A stretch of DNA of 64,000 bases from Azorinus chamasolen (GCA_963576725.1 OY755241.1:28584853-28648852); one strand, 5' to 3'; shown: positions 1 through 11,600, counted from the stretch's first letter. Numbers and translations: made by a program. The notes: generated by a model from the letters alone, not told the origin.

Positions 1-535
1 TTCTCTCATGTGAGTAATTCTCTCAATATCATCAGTTATATAAAGAAAAATGAAACAGACGAGAATTTGCGCTTACGGAAACTGTCATTGCCGAGTAGAC
101 AAAGGGTTCATACTATGCAGTGGTCCGCTATCGTTAATTAATGGGTGAGTTTGATTAATTACTCATTTGTAAACTTTAAATACCTTATTTTGAGGTCATG
201 TGACTTGTTTGTTTGCCCATGAGTACGTGTTGACAAGTTCGAGAAGCGAGTAACGTGAGTATCACGAGAACAACGGCTTCACAATTGTTTGTAATTAATG
301 ATTGGCAGTATAACTGATAGAGATAATAATTAAATTCATTCATTTTAAGTAGTTTTTTTGCATTACATTTATACAGGATTTGTACATCTGAAAGACACAT
401 CATTCATCCTCTGATATAACACTTTATTTTTCTTGTTTGATATTTGAACATAAATATTTATTATATGTTAATAAATTCGACGCTCAAATCACTAACCACC
501 GCCGAAACAATATTGTGTTTCTTATCAAATTCGAT
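1..535. other. No feature recognised
   Basis: AT-rich DNA with frequent stops in all frames and no splice-flanked frame. The same holds for 637-828. A D-like core (ACTTTGCAAACGAGGTAGAC, ACAGGAGTCGACTGGTCAGG) lies at about 1025-1105, and 1110-1467 is again empty. Confidence 0.4.
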
Positions 536-636
536 AGGTAGCGAAACGTACAGGTAGCGAACTGGTCAGGGTAGCGAGATGACTTCCCGTTGGGTAGCGA
601 AATGACTGTAGCGAAAAGGTTAGGGTAGCGAAACGT
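536..636. repeat. Short minisatellite (GGGTAGCGAAATGACT)
   Basis: Six units containing GTAGCGAAA or GTAGCGAGA with spacers of 6-14 bp. Confidence 0.75.
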
Positions 637-828
637 CCGGCAGCCTACGACACCGCTGCATGCAAAGGGAAGTCAGGTTGCAAATAACATTTCATTTGTG
701 TGCTTCAAGTGTTGCTGTGCACTATCATATGTCAGTTTCGAATTTCCTGTCTGACTTCTTTTCTATTTAACCTTACATCTCTCCTGTTTCATGGTGTGGT
801 AAACATCGCGCTAAGCCTACATTCCATG

Positions 829-1020
829 CATACCGTAAAACCTTTCTAAACCGAACGTTAAATACGGACGTTTTGAAGCAAAGTGGCGAAAATATCACGA
901 CGCCAATTATTCCCAAAGTACAGTAGTATAAATATCGGTCTTAGAGACAGGGCAACCATCTGCCTAAAAGTACCTAAATTCTTCTCAAATAGAATTCCGG
1001 TTTAGAAGGGTTATAGTACG
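829..1020. mobile_element. Family C MITE, degraded copy
   Basis: The left end TACCGTAAAACCTTTCTAAA and right end TCCGGTTTAGAAGGGTTATA are inverted repeats; CAACCATCTGCCTAAAAG between them is the family's subterminal segment. Confidence 0.45.
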
Positions 1021-1467
1021 TCTTTCTATGACTTTGCAAACGAGGTAGACACAGACTCTTACAGGAGTCGACTGGTCAGGGTCTGTATCATTTGCATATA
1101 ATATAATACAGATCTAAATCTAAATATCTGTCAAGGCCAAACTATCCAGTGTTCTTATGAATCTTATTAATATTTACGACCTACTTATTTCTTTCATATC
1201 ATTGATTGTGTTATACCAGTAAAGGTGTGGTTTATCAAATCGATAATCGAATATAATCGAATAATAAAAGTCACCTACGTGTTTATTTTGGCATCCGAAG
1301 CTATATTGATGCCTTGCATATATTCCAGATGTTACGACTTGTGTGGTTACTCCGCAAATCTAAAAGTAAGAAAACAAGTACCGGTTTCATCTCTGTCACG
1401 TGAGTCACTGCGCTTTTTGGTAATATAAACATGTAGTGATTATTGAGGTTTCCGGTTGTTTCTGTGA

Positions 1468-1882
1468 GTTGGGTGTCCTATTAATTAACCCTTCGCTTGC
1501 TATTCGCGTCAATATACCTGCCTGTAAATAGTGACGACCCAGATGAGACATCTCCTGCAGTTGATTGTGCAACCAGTGCACCCAACAGCAGTGATTGCAC
1601 AGCGAACTACTTGTACACAGTGAAGATATATGTAATTATACAACAGGGCATGTAAATTCAGCAAGAGAAGGGTTAATGGGGATTTCCTTTCTTCACCAAT
1701 CTATGTGTGTTTACTACTCTTAGGCTCAGAATTGGGTGTCCTATTATTGGGGATTTCCTTTCTTCACCAATCTATGTGTGTTTACTTCTTTTAGAGAGGC
1801 TCAGAATTGGGTGTCCGATTAATGGGGATTTCCTTTCTTCACCAATCTATATGTGTTTACTTCTCTTCGAGAGGCTCAGATA
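1468..1882. repeat. About 79-bp tandem repeat, three units, first one interrupted
   Basis: The unit holds TTGGGTGTCCTATTAATGGG, TTTCCTTTCTTCACCAATCT and GTGTTTACTTCTCTTAGAGA. Unit 1 contains the G element at its TTAA; units 2 and 3 do not. Confidence 0.85.
1485..1676. mobile_element. Family G MITE (TTAACCCTTCGCTTGC), copy 1, inside a tandem repeat
   Basis: TTAACCCTTCGCTTGCTATT ... AGCAAGAGAAGGGTTAA. The hairpin is collapsed to GACATCTCCTGCAGTTGATT. It splits the first unit of the 79-bp repeat, whose other units are empty sites. Confidence 0.8.
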
Positions 1883-2683
1883 AGATGTGTAAAGTAAAAC
1901 AGTTTTCAAGAATATCTCTTTTATTTCTCCACAAAACCCTATGTTATGACTATACTTTAAGGTCTTTTTAAGGGTTTGGTTGAGAAATAATCGGAGCTTT
2001 TCTTACAGTTACTGTTAATGCATGTAGCGTTTTCATATCTTTACATTAACAGACTTGGGTTGGGCTACTCGTGTCTTTTTCCATGAATATTTATGTAATA
2101 GATGATAACATCACTAATAGAGATTATGTACATTCTATATAATTGTTTAAGCACACAAACAAGGAATTTGGCTATTGGAGACGCTGAAGCAACCTCCTAA
2201 AGTAGTTGTTTGATCTGGAGCTACTCTGATTTTGAAAGACATTAAACAGCGGATTTTAGTAAATGGTTCAGTTATTTGCAAACCTGTAGAAACTTGAAAC
2301 TATTTTTTAACGTTTTTCATTCGAATAAAATGTTTTGTCATTCCGCCATACTTAAGGGCGCTCTAAATCTACAAAATTGTTCGTGTTACCTCATCCGCAT
2401 CACACGTGGTTATTGTGCTGCATGCACTTGGACTGTGGATAGCCGAACAGCTGTAACACTGTTGAAGGGACTGCACGGAATCTGTACAATAGATAGATCT
2501 AAACTATAACAAATCTGTACAACAATTAGAACTAAACTATAACATTACTGAGTCAATGCGACAGACAGAACCGAACTTCAAGTACAATATTTCACTCGGA
2601 GTAAGTACAAGCATTAAATATTACCGGTTAGTGCGTTAATGTACTAATAAAAGCAATGTGAAACTTCATAAAGCATAGAGACA
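1883..2683. other. No feature recognised
   Basis: Contains only a lone TTTCTCCACAAAACCCTATG motif near 1925. Short frames lack splice context. Confidence 0.4.
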
Positions 2684-3050
2684 CGTGATTATTCGGGAGG
2701 ATCATGTACACTATTGTACGAGAAAGCATATGCCATACACGTGACTAAGCGTAGCTAGGAGAAAATGTGCACAATATTATACTAGAAAGCATGTATTATA
2801 CAAATGGCTGAGCAGTGCTAAGATAGACCATGTACAATAGAATACGGATATCATTTACCATACAAGTAACCGAGCATAGATCGGGAAACGTATATACAAT
2901 ATCATATAGCATACACAAATGAATGAGAATTGCCCGGAAATTCATGTACAATCAACAATCATATACATATAAATTAACTGAGCTTTGCTGGGATTGGTAA
3001 TGCTCATACGAGAAATCAGATTCGTATACACGTGACTGAGAATACTCACG
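2684..3050. repeat. Degenerate tandem repeat, about 60-bp unit
   Basis: Six diverged units around ATACACGTGACTGAGCATAG, followed by ATCATGTACAATATTATAC and GAGAAAGCATAT. Confidence 0.65.
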
Positions 3051-3256
3051 TAGCAGCAGCAAGCTCACGAGCACTCCCAAGTAGGCGGGTAGGAAGTCTA
3101 GAAGAGAGATAACGGCGACATTAATACCACAACGGTCACTCAAATATAGTCTAATTTCTGAGTCTTTGTTACAGGTGATGGCTCAATGCAGGACGAAAGT
3201 TATGTAGGAAGATCATATGTGAGCTATATGCATTGCTTTCGTTCTACATAAAGAAT

Positions 3257-3308
3257 CTTATTTTATATATATATGTATATTTATACAGTTATATATATAT
3301 ATATATAC
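3257..3308. repeat. (TA)n-rich microsatellite
   Basis: TTATATATATATGTATATTT and a second TATATATATATATAT run. Confidence 0.9.
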
Positions 3309-3371
3309 GTCAGTGACACGTGAAAGAGCGTATACAATGTTTCAGACATTCAGACAAGGGTTGAGAGAAGT

Positions 3372-3952
3372 GTGAGGTTAGGACGTCGGTAAACCGGTTT
3401 AAACACCCAGTGGTGTTTTTGCTACTGACCGTGCCAAGGCGGTACTCTCTTTGTCACTCTTCCTTTTGTTTGCCTTCCGTCTTTGTGCTTGTGGTTTTGT
3501 TCCTGTGTGGAGTGTTTGTCTCTGGTTATTGTGTGTCTGTTGGTGTTTTCTGTGTTTGTCTCGTGTGTGAGTGTCCGTTTGGGTGTGTGGTTGTGTGTGT
3601 GTATGTGTGTGTCATGCTGTCTATCGGTGTTTTGGTGGTGGTTGCGTCTTGTATGTGGCTTTGCCTGCTTGACTTTACTACTTTTCCATTTGAAGTCACA
3701 TTATATAATGGACAAGAATTGAAGTCACATTAAATAATGGACATGGTACAGGAAACACCACCTAAAAAACACACAGTTGCTCGAACAGCACCACAAGAAG
3801 AAAACACAGCAACGATACATATCTATCAAAACGCTAAGAGACGCACAAAGACCAAACAAACTAGCAATAGGGGGTGATGGAAGTACCGCATTGGAATGGT
3901 CAGTGACAATAGTCATTAGGGGTTTAAACCGGTCATGGTGTGCCCACCCTCA
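3372..3952. mobile_element. Family L inverted-repeat element, copy 1
   Basis: The left end AGTGTGAGGTTAGGACGTCG with AAACCGGTTTAAACACCCAG, and the right end GGGGTTTAAACCGGTCATGG with GCCCACCCTCACTGAG, are inverted. CACTGACC(A/G)T.CCAA.GCGGTAC also repeats inversely. Two AAGTCACATTATATAATGGA units lie in the middle. The Cys/Val-rich open frames are low-complexity GT-rich DNA. Confidence 0.55.
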
Positions 3953-4082
3953 CTGAGACACATACAAAGATATACATAGACAAACAAACACATACATAGA
4001 CACACATGCTCATACATAGACACATACAGGCACACACATGACTATGTACTAGCTGATTTAAAGATGGAATATGGTAGTTTGG

Positions 4083-4440
4083 TAATGCTAGAAAGCCACA
4101 TGATACAATGGACAATTGGATGCCACATTACACAATGGAAAAGGGTTGAAACCACGTTACATAATGGACATGGATTGAAGCCACATAGTAAAATGGCCAT
4201 GGGTGGAAATCACACTATACAAGGGATAATGATGGAAGCCACACTATACTATGAACACTGATTTTAAGCTAAAATATACAGAGGAAGTGTTGTTGCCACA
4301 ATATACAATGGAAAATAATGGAAGCCACATTATACAATGGAGCCGGATTGAAACCACATTATACAATTGACAATAATGGAAGCCACATAATACAATGGAC
4401 AAGGGTTGAAACCACATTATACAATAGACAATAATTGACG
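4083..4440. repeat. About 25-bp tandem repeat (GAAGCCACATTATACAATGGACA)
   Basis: About 13 diverged units such as GAAACCACATTATACAATGG. Two more lie at 3691-3746, apart from the main array, inside L copy 1. Confidence 0.82.
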
Positions 4441-4694
4441 TCGGATTCTGCAAGGATATCACGTAAGGTTTGACATTTTGTGTAGAATGAGGTCAATTCA
4501 TAGTCTATATTTGTCTCTATGCCTGATAATGTCAAATACAATTGCTCTTCACCACATCAACTACAAAATCCTCCTGCCTGATGAATATTCATGGAAGACA
4601 TAAAGACATCATGAATATTTATTGACTTTAATTTGATGATGGATGATTAATACAGCATGTGTTGTCTTGGCAATTATATAATCTGATATACATA
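4441..4694. other. D-like fragment only
   Basis: GATGAATATTCATGGAAGAC and CATCATGAATATTTATTGAC at 4580-4625 are D-family half sequences. A second half copy lies at 5067-5190 (TTAACCCTTTCCCTGTTGAA). Confidence 0.4.
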
Positions 4695-5003
4695 TACATT
4701 GGACCCTCGGTATCTCGAAACATAAAGGACCATTCAAATTGCTTCGAGATAACCGAAGTCAGTCTTTTTCTTGGAAACTCTCTCAAAATGACAGCTTAAT
4801 GCAGGTCGAAATGGATATTGAAAGCTCCTGTGGGGTATTTCAGTGTTATATGCGGCCTTCTGAAGTTGTCGCATGTCTTTATAGCCATTTGCAGTGGTGG
4901 ATATTAGAGCAATTGTGTATTACACAGTTTGGAAGGGGTCAAAACTTCAACTCGAGTTGTATCGCTTATCTGAGTTCGATATATCGAGGTTTCACTGTAG
5001 TTT
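4695..5003. mobile_element. Family I MITE (CTCGATATCTCGAA ends), copy 1
   Basis: The left end GGACCCTCGGTATCTCGAAA and right end TTCGATATATCGAGGTTTCACTGTAG are inverted. Inside are AAAGGACCATTCAAATTGCT and CTTAATGCAGGTCGAAATGG ... GAAAGCTCC. Likely another pogo-type MITE. Confidence 0.55.
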
Positions 5004-5197
5004 AACAACAGTCCCTGGTTTGATTGGTCCTAAAGCAGGGACAGAGGTAAAACTATTTTGTTATTTAACCCTTTCCCTGTTGAAAATGCTCTATGAAAGA
5101 AACGAAGACACCATAAACATGTACTAGCTGATATTTATATGGCATATGGTTGTTTAGTATTTGTAGAAACCTGTAATACAGGATCAGGCAGGATCAT

Positions 5198-5424
5198 TTA
5201 AACCATTCCCTCACATTAAAGGCTTTTTATGATTCTGTAAAAGTCACTTTGTGAAACCATTGTGATAAATAAAGCATTTGCTCCCGTAGGAGCAAATGCT
5301 CTATTTATCACAATGGTTTCAAACTACAAAATTCTAAAATTTACCTTTCCTCTAGTTAATGCTCCTATTCGGTAGATTTATAAAGAGAATGGGTCTAAAA
5401 ATAACCTATGAGGTAAAGGGTTAA
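5198..5424. mobile_element. Family E MITE (piggyBac-like, TTAA), copy 1
   Basis: TTAA at both ends, inner ends CCATTCCCTC / GAGGTAAAGGG. A perfect palindrome reads GATAAATA(G/A)AGCATTTGCT.CC around CGTA. The right arm keeps TTTCCTCTAGTTAATGCTCC and TCGGTAGATTTAT. TTAA targets with CCC-type tips are the piggyBac signature. Confidence 0.82.
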
Positions 5425-5866
5425 GAATTGTATGATTTGTAAAGGTGTGACAAAAGGGTAAAATTATAGGGAATAAACCGTGTATATGAGGGCTTACTAT
5501 ATACTGTTTGACCTCCTAACCTCCAAGATAAAACTATTTCATACCGTCACTATGTCAGGACTACACATAATGTGCGTAAATAGCTACTTTATTTCTCCAC
5601 CAAACCCTATGTTATGACCACTCGTTAGAATCGCCTCTTCGAGAAATGACGATTTTAGTATTTCAGTACGCACCCTCATCTTTAGCTCTGATTATGTGCT
5701 TCATAATAAAACGGAAGAATTTAAATCAGAAACAAAATTTGAAACAGATGGTAACGTTTGTTAACAACACGTGACCATGATATAATTCAAGAAACAAGAA
5801 TTGATTGTTTCGGAATTGTCGCGGTAGAGAGGTTTAACTGTAAATAGAAAAATACATGTATAGATA
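5425..5866. other. No feature recognised
   Basis: One A-like right end (GTAGAGAGGTTTAACTGTA, about 5823-5842) and the lone CCACCAAACCCTATG motif. Stretch 6044-6414 is likewise empty except for a small ACAAGATACAAGATAC repeat. Confidence 0.4.
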
Positions 5867-6043
5867 TACAGTAAAACCTCTCTATAACGACCACTAAATT
5901 GTTAATAAAGCAATGTGAAAGTAAAACAGAACGCTCCCATAGGAGCGTTCTGTTTTACTTTCACCTTGCTTTAATCAGCCACCTACCTTTAACACAAAAT
6001 AATTGATGTAATTTAGTGGTCGTTATAAAGAGGTTTTACTGTA
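5867..6043. mobile_element. Family A MITE (pogo/Tc1-like ends), copy 1
   Basis: The ends TACAGTAAAACCTCTCTATA and AGAGGTTTTACTGTA are inverted repeats flanked by TA. A central hairpin, GAACGCTCC-CATA-GGAGCGTTC, is followed by CTTTCACCTTGCTTTAA. CAGT..ACTG ends with TA targets are the mark of Tc1/mariner-pogo MITEs; there is no transposase. Confidence 0.8.
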
Positions 6044-6414
6044 TTTACTTCCGCACAGAAAATATGGTTCACAAGACATGTGTCACATCATAATCAATAG
6101 AGATAAGTAAAATGATGCACAATAAAACCTATGCATGTTTTCTATACCAAGGGTTACAAAAAAAAGCATTCTCTTATATGGCTTGCTGAACAGATAATGA
6201 TTGTCACTGAGGTTTAATTCAGATGTCCAGATGAGATGCGTAAATGAAAACATTTTCAATAATAACTTCTTTATTTCACCACCAAATTCTATATGCTGTA
6301 CAAGATACAAGATACAAGATGTTTTATTTAACGTCGGTTGTAACAATAGGATAACATTAGCATATAGCTATTTGCCGACATTTAAACAAAACATTAACAT
6401 AGCTAGGGTGACTT

Positions 6415-7490
6415 TGAGAGAAGTGTGAGGTTAGGACGTCCGTAAACTGGTTTAAACCCCCAGTGGTGTTTTTGCTGCTGACCGTGCCAAGGCGGTACTC
6501 TCTTTGTCACCCTTCCTTTTGTTTGCCTTGCGTCTTTGTGCTTGTGGTTTGTTCATGTTGTGGAACGTTTGTCCCTGGTTCTTGTGTGTCTTTTGGTGTT
6601 TTCTGTGTTCATTTCGTGTGTGTGTGTGTGTGCGTTTGGGTGTGTGGTTGTGTGTGTATGTGTGTCATGCTGTCTATCGGTGTTTTGGTGGTGGTTGCGT
6701 CTTGCATGTGGCTTTGCCTGCTTGACTTTACTACTTTTCCATAGTAAAAACAAAGAGAAGGATACCTGTAAAAAGGAAAGTTCTGTAAGAGAAAACATAT
6801 GATATAATAGCCAGCTACAATCAAAACATTAAACTTTACTTAAAAACTGTTGTTTGACACACAGACAAAAACCTAAAGAGACAGTAAACCTATAATGCAG
6901 AAGAAAATTAGAAGTAAGACGTGTGCATATACATGTGTATAATGTTATGTAGTAGAAATAGGTTCAAAGAAATATTAAGAGGATTTAAAAAAAAAGCTGA
7001 CAGTCATATTAAGAAAAGGAAAACACATTGAAAAGGTACATGCTCTAAGCAATAAAATATTTCAAGCAGAAATAAGGCACAAGCATAAAGTAAAAGTATA
7101 AATACAGACAGCAGAAAAACTAAACCAAAAAAGCATTATGAACAATTGCACATGACATCACTACATGCAAGCAAAATAGAGATTTGTTATGAATATGGAA
7201 AAATAGTCAAACAGGGAGAGCCACACACGAAATGACACCGCACCAAACACCATCTAACAAGAAACGGTAAAGCCACAAGACAAAACATAACAGGACGCAT
7301 ATCAAGACGAAACACATTAAACATTAAGCATATTAAACAACAAATATTAAACAACAAAATTGACCGTAGGCTGAAAGCAGGAGTGCCGCCTTGGAACGGC
7401 CAGCAGCCAAAAAAAAAAAAAAAAAAAAAAAAAGGCTACTGGGGGACTTAAACCTGGTTTACGGGTACCCAACCTCGTCCTTATCACACT
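6415..7490. mobile_element. Family L inverted-repeat element, copy 2
   Basis: The first 325 bp repeat 3372-3695 almost exactly. The right end ACTTAAACCTGGTTTACGGG with CCCAACCTCGTCCTTATCAC is the inverse of the left. A run of about 25 A (7409-7433) lies 20 bp before it. Confidence 0.55.
7409..7433. repeat. Poly-A run
   Basis: About 25 A near the right end of L copy 2. Confidence 0.9.
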
Positions 7491-8170
7491 CTCACCAAAG
7501 TCAAAATGTAAATAAAATTCCCCCTCCAGACAACATGCATAACGATGTCTGCCAAAATGAAAATGATTTGAAAATAAACGTTAGAGGTAAACAAGCGACG
7601 TCATCATGTAAATGACGTCATAATTTAAAAGTACGGGAAAACTATTTGAAACACTTCTACACCGACATTTAATAAAAGATAAATCGCAAGAAGATACAAT
7701 TACTAGTGGATATTAAGCATGCACAACTGTTTTGTTTGAAAAAGAATAAACTTGACATCGTAGACATGTACTCGATGACTATTCAGGTCAGAGCAGCTGT
7801 GGAGAAGTCATTTGGGGTACGACAGAACTGGCAAAATACAAATATCTAATTTCCTCCCTCCGTAAACGGGTTTAAGAGGGAATCTTCATAGAGTATTAAG
7901 CCTTTTCCGTCGTCGCACAAACAAAGAGGAAATCATAATGACCAACTGTAAAGGGGTCGACCACCAAGCATGTAGTGTGCTGCAATATAGAGGGGTCATA
8001 TCCCTTTTTAATGAATTGTTTTATACGTTTGACAAACAAAGTATCAAAATATGTGTGTCCAATAATTTTTCGAAGTTTGTAAATGACATCACCGTAAAAC
8101 TCCGGATGTGAAATACCTAACTTTAGAAAAGTACGTAAAAAGCTTGTTAAAGCCTAAAAAGTGCTGACTG
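7491..8170. repeat. Segment paralogous to 10940-11600
   Basis: Homologous along its length to the flank of L copy 3. It has no B element near 8020, so it records the empty site. No coding frame. Confidence 0.5.
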
Positions 8171-8460
8171 GACAGGTAACAGAGGGGGAGTTTTCCTCCA
8201 GAGATGAAAGGAAACAGAGACAAAACATACTGTTTCTGCTTCATTTCATATATGGACTGATGTATAAATGTTTAATTTAGATGTATGTACAAATGTATCA
8301 TTTAGGACTATCCAATTCCAGTTGAAAATAAAAACAAACAAAAGCAAAATCAGACTAAAAAGGGGGAGGCGTCAACTGCACATTGAACATGTACAGGATG
8401 GACCAGTCCAGGTGCGTATCAGTCTTCGAAACTCCCTAAAGTTATCAATAGAGGGTTAAT

Positions 8461-8585
8461 ACACGTTTTTCGGTCAATAACATCTGCAGTGTCCCGATGG
8501 ACTGTTGTTGGCCCGAGCGCGAAGGGCGAGGGCCACAACATTCCCAAGGGACACTGCAGATGTTATTGTCCGAAAACAAACGTGT
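8461..8585. repeat. Hairpin, arms of about 55 bp
   Basis: ACACGTTTTTCGGTCAATAA and CATCTGCAGTGTCCC on the left return inverted as GGGACACTGCAGATG and TTATTGTCCGAAAACAAACG. The loop is GAGCGCGAAGGGCG. It does not belong to the families above. Confidence 0.8.
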
Positions 8586-9544
8586 AGTAACGCTATTCTT
8601 GCATAAAACCCATTTTCTGCTTTCCTGCATCAATTTAATTCTTCCAAATACACGCAAAACTATACACTTCTTTGACACTTCGTTCGATTTATGCAGTTTC
8701 CGGGCCACTGGTTTCTTTCTGATGTCATTTCATGATTGCATCAAATACCGTTTACACCGAATTTCATGTTATATGTCTAAAAACAATTCATTGTCGATGC
8801 CCCTGAAATACTCGCACCGTTCACCTAGCTTAGGCCAAAACGCTATTGCATTCACGTCCATTGTTTTCCTTAGGCCCCGAATAGGTATAATTAAAACCGG
8901 TCAACAACAGCGCATGAGCACGAGAATCGCCTTGTTAATACATGGTCTAGCGGGACTACAACAGCACGTTTTGTGCAAGAATACATCTCAAGACCATTTT
9001 TTAGAATCGTATCGTAGTGACGAATTTGAAGAGTGGTCATAACATAGAGTTTTGTAGAGAAATGAAGTTATTATTTGAGTAAGTAAGGTATCTAGTGTTG
9101 TGGTTATTTGCGTGGCTCTTGAACATATACTGATTAATTGTATTGTATTTCATTTCCTATGATCAAACTCAAAATATATGTTTATAGTGAATAAAATATT
9201 GTTAAAATCAAAATATATGTACTTACTGTTAACTGGAGACATGTTGGACAACAGTTTGTTGTGCGTGATCTGATAAGATGTTCCTGTGTCGACCATATAT
9301 TTAATCATACACTCCATGAGCATTCAAGAAAGTTTAAACAGCATTAAATTCATCTTGCAATTGTTGTGTTAAATAATATGAATTCTAATTCAGATTTACA
9401 AATATACTTTTTTAATCATTCAGCCACTTTGGATGTTGTTAAAACATCGAGACACTCAGCGTTCCATTTGGATCCAAACTGTTTACACAGGTTTTAATGA
9501 TTATGTCTATAGCTTGCTAAAGATTAAAGTCAATTCGATGATAA
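8586..9544. other. No supported gene
   Basis: A 181-codon plus-strand frame starts inside the hairpin at 8497 and ends at 9042, but it has no recognisable domain and its start lies in a repeat. After 9043 there is nothing. Confidence 0.35.
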
Positions 9545-9925
9545 GGAAAATAACAGATGTCAATGTCGCAGCTGTGATTACCTATGCAAAGAGTTTGAAT
9601 CAAGATGAGATGCATAGTAGCTCATCGACTCATTAAAGTAGTTCATCGGCTCATTAAAGTAGTTCATCGACTCATCATAGTAGCTCATCGACTCATTAAA
9701 GCAGTTCATTGACTCATTAAAGTAGTTCATCGACTCATCATAGTAGCTCATCGACTCATTAAAGTAGCTCATCAACTCATCATAATCGTTGTAGCTCATT
9801 AACTCATCAGAATCCAATTGTTAGTACTTTTTGTAAAACAAAATGAAGAAAAATAAAAATAAATGCAACTTGTAGCAGACAGTAGTTTGCAGACGACATA
9901 ATTTTGCATCTAAAGAGTAAAAATA
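9545..9925. mobile_element. Family F MITE, copy 8, core turned into an array
   Basis: GATGTCAATGTCGCAGCTGT and AGAGTTTGAATCAAGATGAG on the left, CATCAGAATCCAATTGTTAG and GCAGACGACATAATTTTGCA on the right. The centre is replaced by the 21-bp array below. Confidence 0.68.
9611..9805. repeat. 21-bp minisatellite from an F-element core
   Basis: About nine units of TAGCTCATCGACTCATTAAAG and the variant TAGTTCATCGACTCATCA. Units resemble the GTAACTCGGCGTCTCAT centre of family F, and the array sits exactly where that centre should be. Confidence 0.85.
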
Positions 9926-9939
9926 CCAACGCCGTCATT

Positions 9940-10455
9940 TACTAAACAAACCCTATGCCACGAGCAATACCAACATCGTCATTTGCCAACCAAGTCTTAT
10001 GCCACAAGCAATACTAACATATCATTAGCCAACCAAACCATATGCCAAAAGCAATACTAACATCGTCATTGGCCAGCCAAACCCTATGCCACGAGCAATA
10101 CTAACATCAACATTTTCTCCACCAAACCGTATTCCACAAGCAATACTTGTTTTGTCTTTTCCCCACCACTAAATTTAGTATCCCGAGCAATACTAACAAC
10201 TGTCATTTCCATAACCAAACTCTATGACACAAGTAATAGTAACATCGTCACCCCACACCCTACGACACAAGCAATACTAACAGCGTCATTTTCTCCAATA
10301 ACCCTATGTCGCAAGAAATGCCCCAACCCTATGTTGCGAGCAATACTAACAGCTTCATTCCCTCCACTAACACTATGTCGCGAGTTATCCCCACCTCCTC
10401 ACACACAAATACAAAATCCTTTGTTACGAGCAATTGTCTTCCAAACATACGGTTT
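9940..10455. repeat. About 45-bp tandem repeat
   Basis: Around ten diverged units of CCAAACCCTATGCCACGAGC followed by AATACTAACATCGTCATTT. TTCTCCACCAAACCCTATG also occurs alone near 1920 and 5590. Confidence 0.78.
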
Positions 10456-10505
10456 GTCGGAGAAATAATGGAACTAGTCGCAAAAAAATAATTTATGAAT
10501 TTCAA

Positions 10506-10705
10506 TTCATGCATCAAACAGTAGAATCTCAAACAGTACAACTTGAAACAAACAACCTCAAACAGTCCAACCTGTACGGTCAATGGTACAATGTAAAACT
10601 GAATAACCTGTCTAAATTAGTACAATCTGTCTAGATTACAACCTGTCTTTAGCAACCTACAAAAAAGTATAACCTGTCTTAAACAGTACAATCTGTCTAA
10701 AATAT
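10506..10705. repeat. Short CTGTCTAAAACAGTACAA array
   Basis: Degenerate units such as CAAACAGTACAACTTG and CCTGTCTTAAACAGTACAAT; same family as the next array. Confidence 0.65.
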
Positions 10706-10734
10706 CAAAAGTACAAATATGAGTCATGCAGTAT

Positions 10735-11600
10735 ATAACACATACAAAACAAACAGCCGCCCGAACAGCACCACAACAAGAAAACACAGCAAATGTACAT
10801 AACTATCAAAACACAAACAGAGGCACAAAGACAAAACAAACAAACAATAGGGTGAAGATGGAAAGGTCAGTGACAAAAATCACTGGGTGTTTAAACCGGT
10901 TTAGAGGCGCCGAACCTCACACTCAAGGAAAACAGCGTAAATAAACGTCCCCCCTCTCTGACTAATCTTCAAAATCCGCGATGGCAAATACAGTGGTAAA
11001 TTGCATGTAAAATGAAAACATATTTAAGTGAAACAAACTGTATCCACCTATCGCTAGTGCACTTAATGATTGGGCTGCAAACAGAGTAACTGTAGAAAAG
11101 TTATAAAGCATAAGACAAAAACGAAATAGTACAGAGATCCGACATTCTCCTTCCGTTTCCGGATTTAAGGGATCGTTTTCATAGAATACTAAACCTTTCT
11201 AGTGTGTGTACTTGAAAAGAAGGCCGCCAATAAACTGTAAAAGTGTTGACAACCAGACATGCAGTATATTGTTTTACTATAGGAGCATATCACTTTTAAT
11301 GATTTAACATACAGTAAAACCTCGATTATTCGAATTTTCGTTATAGAAGAATTTAGACCCTTTTAGGCAGGTGGCTGCTAGAGGAGCTTTCTGCATGACT
11401 TTCACCATGCATTAAGTTGCCACCTGTCTTAAAGATCGATAATAATACGTATTTTAGTGTTCGAATAATCGAAGTTTTACTGTATATGATGAACAAAGTG
11501 AGAAAATGGGTATAACGAATAATTTTACGAAGTTTGTAAATAATAGCACCACAAAATTCAGGATGTGAACTACCTTGCCGCAGGAGCGCCTTATGATAAA
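10735..11600. repeat. Family L right end plus flank (copy 3), holding B copy 1
   Basis: CGAACAGCACCACAACAAGA, GGCACAAAGACAAAACAAAC and TTTAAACCGGTTTAGAGGCG match the right end of copy 1. From about 10940 it parallels 7500-8150 (CCGGATTTAAGGGATCGTTT / CGGGTTTAAGAGGGAATCTT; ACGAAGTTTGTAAATAATAG / CGAAGTTTGTAAATGACATC). Confidence 0.55.
11310..11484. mobile_element. Family B MITE (pogo-like), copy 1
   Basis: TA-CAGTAAAACCTCGATTATT at the left, AATAATCGAAGTTTTACTG-TA at the right. The left half of the hairpin is partly lost. The related segment at about 8020 has no element at this spot and serves as an empty site with a single TA. Confidence 0.82.

Noticed and set aside
8497..9042. 181-codon frame
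   Set aside because: Starts in a hairpin loop, no domain, no splice context, composition like flanking DNA.
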